Assembly: GCA_023251275.1 (NCBI GenBank) | Contig: JAHEZC010000152.1 | Span: forward strand, 1-6,590 | Source: Parafilimonas sp. | GTDB taxonomy: Bacteria > Bacteroidota > Bacteroidia > Chitinophagales > Chitinophagaceae | Direction: 5' to 3' | Length of the DNA stretch: 6,590 bases | Part shown: positions 1 through 6,451 of the stretch, piece by piece | How positions within the stretch are numbered: position 1 is the first letter of the stretch | Layout: each line of letters begins with the position of its first letter | Made by a program: the position numbers and the translations under genes | Notes under the pieces: generated by a model | The model's database searches: none | Seen by the model: only the letters and a program-made list of their open reading frames with translations | Told to the model about the DNA's origin: nothing

Positions 1-15
1 GTTTTAAAATTTCAT

Positions 16-1548
16 TTAAGGATTTTGTGTACACAATGTATTTGTTTGCACTTCATCAATCGGAATATAATAAATTACCCGCGGTGAATTAGGCTCAATG
101 ATCATATTGGCATAGCCGGTTGGTTTTTTGGTAAGATCAATATCCGTTTCTTTCAGTCCGGGAAGATGATAGCCCCAGTATGTCCTGTCCATTGAAAGAT
201 TATTCCGATACACATCAAACGTGCGCTGACCTTCTGCAAACAATTCAATGCGTCTTTCTTTTAAGACAACTTCGAGCAAAGTGCTTCCTCCGGGCACAAC
301 GCCGTTGTATAAAGCATTTTGAAGATTCCTGTTTTTTCTTATTATGTCCACATCATCCAGGGCCTCTTTTGTTTTATTCATTTTAGCATTGGCTTCGGCA
401 CGGTTCAGGTACATTTCAGCAAGACGGAACATTACCGGCGAACTAAGTGTCGGGCTGCCATCCTGGAAAGAGAATTTGGTGATATAATAAATTTCTATGC
501 CGTTCTTTTTCTTCAGATCGCCATTGTCATCTTTCAAAGGATAAATGTACGACCAGCGTATATCTTCGGGGTGTTCATTCATTACATCACGTAATGACTG
601 CGACGCATATTCTTCTCCCCAGCCGCTGTTGCCGTCGGAATATATCATGGATGCAATGGAGCCGAATTTTCCATAGTCTTCCGCAGCCGTAAAAGCAATG
701 CAGAAAATTGTTTCTGCGCTGTTTTGCGCATTGGCAAACAAACGTTGAAAACTGTTTTTATTAGTGATTTGAAATCTTCCTGAGTTTATTACTTTGGTGG
801 CATAAGCGGCGGCATTTGTATTGTCTTCTTCATACAAATACACTCTTGAAAGCAAAGCCCATGCTGATTCTTTAGATCCATACGCCACGCCCCTCGGTTG
901 TGTCATAAGGTCTGCGGCTTTTTGCGCATCATCAATAATGGAAGCATATACATCTTTCACAGAAGCTCTCTCTTTTAATGCAGGTTCGCCTGCAGAAAAA
1001 CGCAGCACAATACCATCAGCATCGGGGTTCTGTGAATATGGGCTGGCATAGAAACGCACTAAATTAAAATGACAAAATGCCCTGAGAAAATAACATTCAC
1101 CTTTCAACTGGTTAATAGTTGCATCAGGATCTGAAATTTTTTCTGCTGCCTCGATTACGGTATTCACATCATTGATTACTTTGTATGAAATGAACCAGAA
1201 ATAGCGGCTGTTGGTTTGAGCCGGAGAATGGTTTAATGAGAAGCTTAAAAAAAACGGATCTTCCGTTACCTGTCCGCATACAATATCATCACCTGCAAAA
1301 TCACTCATTTGAAAATATTGCCGCAGGTACATGTTGTTATCATCTGCTGTACCGTTGAAAACTACATGATCTTTGAATAATGCATAAGCGCCATTTACAG
1401 CCTGTGTTAATCCTTCTACAGTACCGGTGAGAATATCCGGTGTAATGGCATCGCTGGGATTTACATCTTTGAGGCAACCCGTATTTGAGAATATATATAA
1501 GCAAAATGATATGAAGAATATTCGCGGCAATCTGTGAATTTTTTTCAT
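16..1548 (-). CDS. SusD/RagB-family outer-membrane nutrient-binding lipoprotein
   Basis: This complete 510-residue protein has the usual length of the SusD/RagB family, which sits on the cell surface as a lid over a SusC transporter and binds the incoming glycan, peptide or other oligomer. What is visible: a basic start (MKK), a hydrophobic stretch, and a lipobox ending SNTGC with the lipidated cysteine at residue 25. Lys-Asp at +3/+4 after that cysteine resembles the charged surface-export signal of Bacteroidota lipoproteins. Family signatures follow in the right order: FLRAFCHFNLVRFY near 154-167 (TPR-type helices), FRLAEMYLNRAEA at 374-386, ERRIELFAEGQR at 431-442, and a C-terminus ending in TQNP after a YYIPIDEV segment. 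The ATG lies 9 bp past the stop of the SusC gene on the same strand, without a Shine-Dalgarno sequence, so the two are co-transcribed. The substrate cannot be read from the sequence. Family assignment is firm; surface exposure is inferred from the family. Confidence 0.96.
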   Translation of the reverse strand: MKKIHRLPRIFFISFCLYIFSNTGCLKDVNPSDAITPDILTGTVEGLTQAVNGAYALFKDHVVFNGTADDNNMYLRQYFQMSDFAGDDIVCGQVTEDPFFLSFSLNHSPAQTNSRYFWFISYKVINDVNTVIEAAEKISDPDATINQLKGECYFLRAFCHFNLVRFYASPYSQNPDADGIVLRFSAGEPALKERASVKDVYASIIDDAQKAADLMTQPRGVAYGSKESAWALLSRVYLYEEDNTNAAAYATKVINSGRFQITNKNSFQRLFANAQNSAETIFCIAFTAAEDYGKFGSIASMIYSDGNSGWGEEYASQSLRDVMNEHPEDIRWSYIYPLKDDNGDLKKKNGIEIYYITKFSFQDGSPTLSSPVMFRLAEMYLNRAEANAKMNKTKEALDDVDIIRKNRNLQNALYNGVVPGGSTLLEVVLKERRIELFAEGQRTFDVYRNNLSMDRTYWGYHLPGLKETDIDLTKKPTGYANMIIEPNSPRVIYYIPIDEVQTNTLCTQNP

Positions 1549-1557
1549 TGTATATGT

Positions 1558-4500
1558 TTAGAAATTGAAATTAATGGTCAATAAGAACTGGCGGTTGTTT
1601 GGATATTTAAAATCTGATACGCCCGGTGTTGCATAAATATCCGGCGTAATGGTTGTTTGCGGATCCTGCCCTAAAAATTTAGTGAACGTATAAACATTAT
1701 CTGCAGAAGCTGCAATACGGATATTGCGCATGCCCATTCGTTTAGAAAAATTTTGTGGTAAACTGTACGCCAGTGTTATATTTCGCAGAGCGATAAAGCT
1801 TCCATCTTTCAGATACCTTGTGGAAGTTTCTGTAGAGCTTGCAGAATTTTGCGGGCTTGGATTTGAGGCAATGTCGCCGGGCTTCGTCCATATACTATAA
1901 CCGTCAGGTAAAACTACCTGGTTGTAGTAAGGTTCATTTCCATCATTCATGGTAAACCGCAGAATATTACTGAACACTTTATTACCTTGTAAAAAATATG
2001 CATTCACGCTGAGTGAAATATTTTTGTAAGCGAAAGTATTGGTAAGTCCTCCCTGGTATTTTGGCAATGCTGAACCTGCTTCTTCATAACTTGCCGCTGC
2101 GTAATTTGAGGTTGCCTCTCTGCCCGTTTCATTTCCCTGGTCATCCTTTATGATTTTTTCCCAAAGCGGCGCACCAGTCTGCGGATCAACACCGAGATAC
2201 ACGGGCATGTAAAATTCATACAGGTTGCCGCTGTTGCGGTATATCTCAGAGATCGCCCATTCTCCTGTTTTTATAAATGCGGCAGGCAGTTTTTTTAATT
2301 TGTTTGAATTAAAGCTGATATTGAAATCTGTTGTCCACAAAAAATTTTTTGTTTGAATATTTCTTGAACTGATGGAAATTTCAATGCCTTTGTTTTCAAT
2401 CTCGCCAACATTTTCCCATCGTTGTTCAAAGCCTACAGAAAGCGGTTGAGCTACCTGCAAAAGAAGATTTTTTGTAGTGTTGTGATATACATCAAGTGTA
2501 AGATCAATGCGGTTAATAAAGCTTACATCAGCGCCTATATTCAATTGATACTTGCTTTCCCAGGTCAGGTTGGGACTGGGCAGTTGCAAAGGTGTGGCGC
2601 CGGGTTGAGAATTGTATTGCGTGGAAAGCGAATACAAACCAAGATAACGGGATGCGCCAATATCCTGCGTGCCTGTTACGCCATATCCCGCTCTTATTTT
2701 CAGACTATTTATCGCGGAATTATCTTTCAGAAAATCTTCATTACTTATTATCCATGCAGCAGAAATTGCGGGAAAGGAACCATAGCGTTTTGATTTGGGA
2801 AATGCAGTGGAGCCATCCAATCTGTATGAACCTGTAAGAAAATATTTGTTGAGATAACTATAGTTCACCTGCGAAATAAATGATAGTACAGAACCTTCAT
2901 TGTAAGAACCATTTACACTTAAATTATTCGATACTACATTCAATACTTTTACGCCAAGCGGCAGGCCTCTTCCGCTTCCGCCTAAAAGTTCCGTTCTGCC
3001 TGTTTCATAAGCTGTGCCCGCAAGCCCGCTAAAGTTATGCTTGCCATGAGAAAAATTAAATTTAAGCAGGTTATTAAAGGTGCCGCCATAATTAACTATA
3101 TCCTGCTCATCCAAAAAACCAGTGCTATGAAATTGTCCTGCCACAAGCGGTGAATAGAAAGTGGTTCCTTTGGAGTAATCTGCCGCAATCCTGTTCGTGC
3201 TTGAAAAACTAAGCCATTTGGTGATCACTATATTCAGCGAAGCATCGTAATTTATATTGAAGCCTTTGTAAGGATGATCTGAGTTTGCAATGGTATGTAC
3301 CGGATTCACTTTATCTCTTGACCACCATTTAAACGGAACATTTCCATCAACATACAAAGGATTGCCCGTACTGTCATAAGGATTATCCCAAGGCAGGTTT
3401 AAATAAGCATAATAAATATCATTGTAATCATAGCTTCTTCCAGAGACGCCGCTGATATTTATGTTATTAGTGAATGAAACTCTTTTACTGAAATGCAGAT
3501 CTAACCCGGCCCTCAGGTTGATGCGTTTAAAATCAGTATTAAGAAAAGTACCTTTCTCATCGTAGTAACTGATGCCAACATAATAATCAGTTTTTTCCGT
3601 TTTGCCTGACACGGAAACATAATAATTCTGCATAAAAGCCGGTTTAAAAATTGTGGTCAGCCAGTTGTAGTTACGGCTTTGCAGTTCGATTGGTCTTTCG
3701 GCATAAAATTTTAGCAGGTCAATTTTGTATGAGTTACCTGTATCCGAAGGAATATAATCGCGGTAAAATTCCTTTTGATAATTGTAGAGTTGAATTCCGC
3801 TCATCATATCGAGACTTCCGAAATCCGGTGTACGAAAACCTGTGGTGAGCTTAGCTTCAAAATTCGTATTTCCACCGTGTGCTTTTTTCGTTGTCACCAC
3901 AATCACACCTGCATTAGCCTGTGAGCCATACATAGCAGTAGCTGCGGCATCTTTTAATACACTGATGCTCTCCACATCATTCGGATCGAAATTGCCGCCA
4001 ATAATTCCATCTACTACATAAAGCGGGCTTTGCGTGGCATTTACAGATGATACGCCACGCAAACGGATTTCAGCAGAAGCCCCGGGAACACCGCTGCTGT
4101 TTATCACTTCCAGTCCGGCAACTTTACTCTGTAATAAAGAGCCAACATTATTGGATGTAACGTCTTTTAATTTTTCTGCTTTTACCACCGTAATCGAACT
4201 CGTAAGCTCACTTCTTTTTTTATCGCTGTAGCCTACTACCACAACTTCGTTCAAATCATTAATTGCCTCTTCCAGGCGGATCACAATATTGGTGTCGGTT
4301 TCATTTATCGTCACTTCCCTCGCCGCATAACCCACTGCAGTTATCCGCAGGGTATTTATTCCTGCAGGTAATGGGATGCTAAAACTTCCATTATCATTCG
4401 CGGCAAATGCTTTTGCATTTTGTTTTATCAAAAGCGTTGCTTTGCTTACAGGAGTTCCATCTTTTGCTGACACCACTATGCCTGAAACATCATGTGTTTG

Positions 4501-4569
4501 TGCATTCGAAAATGACGTGAGTATAAGCAGGATAAAGAATAAACAGGTGAGTTTAAAATGACAGTTCAT
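1558..4569 (-). CDS. SusC/RagA-family TonB-dependent outer-membrane transporter
   Basis: This complete 1003-residue TonB-dependent transporter of the SusC/RagA family imports substrate captured by its SusD partner, powered by TonB-ExbBD. Residues 1-23 form a signal peptide with probable cleavage after SNA. Residues about 27-100 form a carboxypeptidase-regulatory-like beta-sandwich (VSGIVV, DGTPVSKATLLIK, NGSFSI, AVGYAAREV). The NEVVVVGY segment at 107-114 is typical of SusC. The plug domain runs from about 120 to 229 and contains LQSKVAGLEV, IRLRGVSSVN, LYVVDG (183-188), DVESISVLKDAAATAMYGS and GVIVVTTKK. The rest is the 22-stranded barrel, ending in an aromatic terminal strand (LLTINFNF). 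There is no STN domain before the beta-sandwich, so direct signalling to a FecR-type anti-sigma factor is unlikely, and none is encoded nearby. The gene is first in an operon with the SusD gene. After VVVVGY the sequence reads SDKKRSEL rather than the common GTQKK, a mild deviation. The reading frame looks intact; the substrate is unknown. Confidence 0.97.
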   Translation of the reverse strand: MNCHFKLTCLFFILLILTSFSNAQTHDVSGIVVSAKDGTPVSKATLLIKQNAKAFAANDNGSFSIPLPAGINTLRITAVGYAAREVTINETDTNIVIRLEEAINDLNEVVVVGYSDKKRSELTSSITVVKAEKLKDVTSNNVGSLLQSKVAGLEVINSSGVPGASAEIRLRGVSSVNATQSPLYVVDGIIGGNFDPNDVESISVLKDAAATAMYGSQANAGVIVVTTKKAHGGNTNFEAKLTTGFRTPDFGSLDMMSGIQLYNYQKEFYRDYIPSDTGNSYKIDLLKFYAERPIELQSRNYNWLTTIFKPAFMQNYYVSVSGKTEKTDYYVGISYYDEKGTFLNTDFKRINLRAGLDLHFSKRVSFTNNINISGVSGRSYDYNDIYYAYLNLPWDNPYDSTGNPLYVDGNVPFKWWSRDKVNPVHTIANSDHPYKGFNINYDASLNIVITKWLSFSSTNRIAADYSKGTTFYSPLVAGQFHSTGFLDEQDIVNYGGTFNNLLKFNFSHGKHNFSGLAGTAYETGRTELLGGSGRGLPLGVKVLNVVSNNLSVNGSYNEGSVLSFISQVNYSYLNKYFLTGSYRLDGSTAFPKSKRYGSFPAISAAWIISNEDFLKDNSAINSLKIRAGYGVTGTQDIGASRYLGLYSLSTQYNSQPGATPLQLPSPNLTWESKYQLNIGADVSFINRIDLTLDVYHNTTKNLLLQVAQPLSVGFEQRWENVGEIENKGIEISISSRNIQTKNFLWTTDFNISFNSNKLKKLPAAFIKTGEWAISEIYRNSGNLYEFYMPVYLGVDPQTGAPLWEKIIKDDQGNETGREATSNYAAASYEEAGSALPKYQGGLTNTFAYKNISLSVNAYFLQGNKVFSNILRFTMNDGNEPYYNQVVLPDGYSIWTKPGDIASNPSPQNSASSTETSTRYLKDGSFIALRNITLAYSLPQNFSKRMGMRNIRIAASADNVYTFTKFLGQDPQTTITPDIYATPGVSDFKYPNNRQFLLTINFNF

Positions 4570-4633
4570 TCAGATTAGTTTTGTAATTCGTTAGTAAGAA
4601 TCATCTAAAGATTTATGAAGAATGACTCTGAAA

Positions 4634-4641
4634 CAAAGCTA
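4634..4641 (-). promoter_or_regulatory. Second -7-like box (TAGCTTTG) close to the susC-like start
   Basis: On the minus strand the bases read TAGCTTTG, a perfect TAnnTTTG match, about 65 bp before the SusC ATG. This would give a leader of about 60 nt. No TTG or TTTG occurs 17-23 bp upstream, so the -33 half is missing. It may be a weak or activator-dependent promoter, or a chance match in AT-rich DNA. Confidence 0.3.
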
Positions 4642-4726
4642 ATCAGAATATATTTTCTTCCCATGATTGCCGGGTGAAAATTTCTCAATTATATGTTGAA
4701 TGGGAAAAAAATGAAAGTTGAATGAT

Positions 4727-4758
4727 CAAACGTACGAACCTAACTTAAAGAAAAGCAA
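4727..4758 (-). promoter_or_regulatory. Candidate Bacteroidota housekeeping promoter for the SusCD operon
   Basis: Read on the minus strand, TTG (4758-4756) is followed after 21 bp by TACGTTTG (4734-4727). This matches the known Bacteroidota primary-sigma consensus TTG-N(17-23)-TAnnTTTG with no mismatch in the -7 box. Transcription would start near 4720, leaving a leader of about 150 nt before the SusC ATG, long enough to carry post-transcriptional control. The match is seen directly; activity is inferred. Confidence 0.5.
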
Positions 4759-4777
4759 TTACGAGCAGGGAAAAGAA

Positions 4778-4862
4778 TATTTTGGCGTCAAAAAAAATTT
4801 TTAGCGATCATAAAAATTATCTGTAATGTTTTCTGCAAAGGCGTTAATCATTATTTTGGCGT
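4778..4862. repeat. Pair of 11-bp direct repeats, TATTTTGGCGT
   Basis: TATTTTGGCGT occurs at 4778-4788 and again at 4852-4862, a start-to-start distance of 74 bp (about seven helical turns). The GGCGT core also occurs at 4840-4844. The copies lie 20-105 bp upstream of the best SusC promoter candidate, where an activator would bind. They could be operator half-sites or a coincidence; no known motif is recognised. Confidence 0.4.
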
Positions 4863-5003
4863 ATGTCGGATGAGACATAGAGCAGATAAAGTATTTTCCT
4901 TTTTGCTATTAGTGTAAAGTCAACTATATTTTGTCATGCTCTTTTGACCTTGAAGTGCAGAAGCACAAAAAATGCAGCGCTTGTTATGTGGCAAGAAAAT
5001 CGA

Positions 5004-5034
5004 ACAATTTTAAATTGTCACCGCATTAGGCGGT
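5004..5034 (-). terminator. Adjacent inverted repeats past the acidic-protein gene, possible terminator
   Basis: On the minus strand, about 46 bp after the stop codon at 5081, ACCGC-CTAAT-GCGGT (5034-5020) can form a 5-bp GC-rich stem. It is followed at once by ACAATTTAAAATTGT (5018-5004), with 7-bp arms around one central base. The sequence after that is CGATTTTCTT, only a short T-rich tail. Position and strand suit the end of the acidic-protein transcript, but the stems are short. The AT-rich palindrome could instead be a protein-binding site. Confidence 0.3.
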
Positions 5035-5080
5035 TAGCATGAAAATTTCTTTAAAAAATAGGATGGCTGAAAAAATGACT

Positions 5081-5551
5081 TTATTTATTGTCACCCAAAC
5101 TATATAAATTGTTTTCTTCATCCTCCTCTCCGATGCTTTCATTATCATCATCATTTTCAGAACCGGGTATATCGAGATCATCCCCCGAAACATCGTCTTT
5201 TTCATTTAACGGTTCTTTCTCAAAATCAATATCATCCATTTTTGCATTTCTTAATCCTTTCTCATCTTCAGTACCTATATCAGTAGCTGCATCTTCCAAT
5301 AATTGTTTTTCAATGACAGAAACATCAGCTTCATTTCCTTCATTTAAATCATCAAGAATGCCTTTGCCTTCCTCATCATCAGAGGAAATTGTAACGTCTG
5401 CAAATTCACTGAAATGCGGCACATGTACATGCTCCTGGCCCGGAATATCTTTCACTTCCGGCATGTCCGGCGCTGCCTCATCAGGTTTCAAATGATTTTT
5501 GTCTTTTTCAGAATCTGTAAGATCTGTCTTATCAGGTTTATTTTCACTCAT
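5081..5551 (-). CDS. Small, highly acidic, probably disordered protein of unknown function
   Basis: This 156-residue protein starts at the ATG at 5551 (MSENKPDK). An upstream in-frame TTG (5629) would add 26 residues of AT-rich, hydrophobic sequence, which I regard as untranslated; GAAAAGGAAAAC just before the ATG gives weak ribosome-site support. I count 52 Asp/Glu against 14 Lys/Arg, with no Cys and no Trp. The composition predicts a soluble, largely unfolded polyanion without signal peptide or membrane segment. Visible features are a histidine cluster HVHVPH (41-46), the motif DIPGQE (35-40) echoed by DIPGSE (127-132), the segment TISSDDEEG, and a C-terminal tail IGEEDEENN. From memory this layout resembles short acidic hypothetical proteins in Chitinophagaceae and Sphingobacteriaceae genomes; I could not verify that. 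The gene stands alone on its strand, divergent from the XRE-cupin gene. Function is unknown. The reading frame is convincing because the acidic pattern is maintained through its whole length. Confidence 0.82.
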   Translation of the reverse strand: MSENKPDKTDLTDSEKDKNHLKPDEAAPDMPEVKDIPGQEHVHVPHFSEFADVTISSDDEEGKGILDDLNEGNEADVSVIEKQLLEDAATDIGTEDEKGLRNAKMDDIDFEKEPLNEKDDVSGDDLDIPGSENDDDNESIGEEDEENNLYSLGDNK

Positions 5552-5654
5552 AATATTTGTTTTCCTTTTCTCATTAAAAATTATGCCTGAAAAATATATT
5601 ATGCCGATAGTAATAAAGAATTGAATCAATCCTCTCCAATAAAGAGAAATATTT

Positions 5655-5687
5655 CAAACTAAAATCATATAAGCTATCAAATACCAA
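5655..5687 (-). promoter_or_regulatory. Weak promoter candidate for the acidic-protein gene
   Basis: On the minus strand, TTG (5687-5685) is followed after 22 bp by TTAGTTTG (5662-5655), one mismatch from TAnnTTTG. A start near 5648 would give a leader of about 97 nt before the ATG at 5551. The perfect palindrome GAAATATTTC (5646-5655) overlaps the end of the -7 box and the predicted start site, where a repressor could act. All of this is inference from pattern matches in AT-rich DNA. Confidence 0.25.
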
Positions 5688-5734
5688 CGTAATATAAATA
5701 ATACAATTCACCACAGAAAATAGTTCAATAAAAA

Positions 5735-5760
5735 ATATGCGCAACCAATTAATTGCATAT
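5735..5760. promoter_or_regulatory. Inverted repeat ATATGC-N14-GCATAT, possible regulator operator
   Basis: ATATGC (5735-5740) and GCATAT (5755-5760) are inverted about a 14-bp spacer that contains the 10-bp palindrome CAATTAATTG overlapping its right side (5746-5755). The site lies roughly midway between the two divergent genes. XRE-type HTH dimers bind inverted repeats and commonly regulate themselves, so this is a plausible but unproven operator. Confidence 0.25.
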
Positions 5761-5878
5761 TGCACAAGAAAATTAGCAGGGAAAAATATTTTCAGAAATA
5801 TGCTGGCGGGTTTCATCAAAGTATTTATTGATAAATCTCACAAATTTTAGCTGTATTATTGTTATCAAAACGGCTTAT

Positions 5879-6451
5879 ATGAGCAAGGATATTATACTTC
5901 AAATAGGTTACCGGATCAAGGAAAAGCGCAAGGAAAAAAAGATCACCCTGCAGCAACTGGCGGAAGAAGTAGGTGTTACTAAGGGCTTGATTTCACAGGT
6001 GGAGAATAATCGTACTGTTCCTTCGCTGACTGTGCTGCTGCGCATAATAAAAGCGCTGCATGTTGATCTGAATGACTTCTTTGATAAATTCAGCACTCTC
6101 GAGAGCAATGAACCTGTTACTATTAAGCCCGGCGAGCACCAAAGAATTGAAAAAGAATACACAAGAGGAATTTATTATTATCGTATCACATCTTTCAAAC
6201 ACAATGGAAAGTTAGTGGATATAGTACTCCACAGGCAGGAGAAATCCGCTAAAAAAGGTTATGTATCTACAGAGGCGCATGAATTTGATTATATGCTCAA
6301 AGGGAAAATGCAATACACTATTGAAGGCAAAAAATATATCCTCAATGAAGGCGATTCCTTTTTCTACGATGCCCGTAAAATGCATCTTTCAAGATGCCTG
6401 AGCGAAGAGCCTTATGAAATGCTTGTAGTATATTTTTTTGATGAGGAATGA
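5879..6451 (+). CDS. XRE-family HTH transcriptional regulator with C-terminal cupin domain
   Basis: This 190-residue regulator has an N-terminal Cro/CI-type helix-turn-helix joined to a cupin sensor fold, the architecture of PuuR- and SutR-like regulators. I start it at the ATG at 5879 (MSKDIILQIG). An in-frame TTG at 5828 would add 17 residues that do not belong to the HTH fold. The HTH spans about residues 6-65: RIKEKRKEKK, TLQQLAEEVG (23-32), and recognition region TKGLISQVENNRTVPSL (34-50), all close to the family consensus. The cupin runs from about 112 to 187, with HEFDYMLKGKMQYTIEG (134-150), the GDSFFYDARKMH turn (158-169) and a final MLVVYFF strand. The HxH part of the usual metal-binding motif is absent, so it may sense a ligand without metal, or be purely structural. 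The gene is divergent from the acidic-protein gene and has no visible downstream partner before the window ends. The ligand and targets are unknown; autoregulation is likely by family habit. Confidence 0.93.
   Translation: MSKDIILQIGYRIKEKRKEKKITLQQLAEEVGVTKGLISQVENNRTVPSLTVLLRIIKALHVDLNDFFDKFSTLESNEPVTIKPGEHQRIEKEYTRGIYYYRITSFKHNGKLVDIVLHRQEKSAKKGYVSTEAHEFDYMLKGKMQYTIEGKKYILNEGDSFFYDARKMHLSRCLSEEPYEMLVVYFFDEE

Larger units (their letters stand above)
4570..5080. other. Non-coding region between the acidic-protein gene and the susC-like gene
   Basis: This 511-bp stretch has no convincing gene on either strand and no recognisable tRNA, riboswitch or other RNA fold. Both flanking genes are on the minus strand, so it holds the 3' end of the acidic-protein transcript and the promoter and leader of the SusCD operon. 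Visible inside are a good minus-strand promoter candidate (4727-4758), a second -7-like box (4634-4641), an 11-bp direct repeat (4778-4788 and 4852-4862), a short hairpin GTGC-AGAA-GCAC (4955-4966), and two adjacent inverted repeats at 5004-5034. The size is generous for a promoter region alone. A small RNA in this gap would not be excluded by the sequence, but nothing specifically shows one. Confidence 0.7.
5552..5878. other. AT-rich divergent intergenic region between acidic-protein and regulator genes
   Basis: This 327-bp region is very AT-rich and separates two divergently transcribed genes, so it should hold both promoters and any operator for the regulator. Candidate minus-strand boxes lie at 5655-5687. 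For the plus strand, TTG at 5828-5830 and TATTATTG at 5854-5861 (one mismatch to TAnnTTTG, 23-bp spacer) could serve the regulator with a leader of only about 10 nt; this is weak. Palindromes are GAAATATTTC (5646-5655), ATATTT-TCAG-AAATAT (5786-5801) and ATATGC-N14-GCATAT (5735-5760). A minus-strand open frame of 80 residues runs from 5816 to 5574, but its Phe/Ile/Tyr-rich composition looks like translated AT-rich spacer. Confidence 0.65.

Noticed and set aside
180..1051. Plus-strand open frames inside the susD-like gene (180-386, 319-594, 821-1051)
   Set aside because: They are antisense shadows of a clearly coding minus-strand gene; their products have no recognisable domain and are rich in Cys/Ser/Phe typical of reverse-frame translation.
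2422..4561. Plus-strand open frames inside the susC-like gene (2422-2793, 2592-2837, 3651-3848, 4034-4231, 4376-4561)
   Set aside because: They are antisense shadows of an intact SusC reading frame with full-length domain order.
4870..4917. Plus-strand mini-frame of 15 codons (ATG to TAA) after the second 11-bp repeat
   Set aside because: It is too short to distinguish from chance, with no promoter or ribosome site and no downstream plus-strand gene for which it could be a leader peptide.
4955..4966. Hairpin GTGC-AGAA-GCAC next to an A6 run, considered as a terminator
   Set aside because: The stem is only 4 bp. On the minus strand the T-run comes before the hairpin rather than after it, and on the plus strand it is followed by A, so neither direction fits intrinsic termination.
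5088..5495. Plus-strand open frame of 135 residues opposite the acidic-protein gene
   Set aside because: Its Ser/Phe/Pro-rich low-complexity product is what results from reading Asp/Glu codons on the opposite strand (GAA/GAT become TTC/ATC and, in another frame, TCA/TCT). The minus-strand frame is the coherent one.
5574..5816. Minus-strand open frame of 80 hydrophobic residues in the divergent intergenic region
   Set aside because: It is Phe/Ile/Tyr/Asn-rich, as expected from random AT-rich DNA. It overlaps the place where the acidic-protein promoter must lie, and there is no regular hydrophobic-segment pattern or ribosome site. A small membrane protein is not fully excluded.
5908..6202. Minus-strand open frames opposite the XRE-cupin gene
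   Set aside because: They overlap the HTH coding sequence, which matches the family consensus residue by residue; the opposite frames have no domain character.
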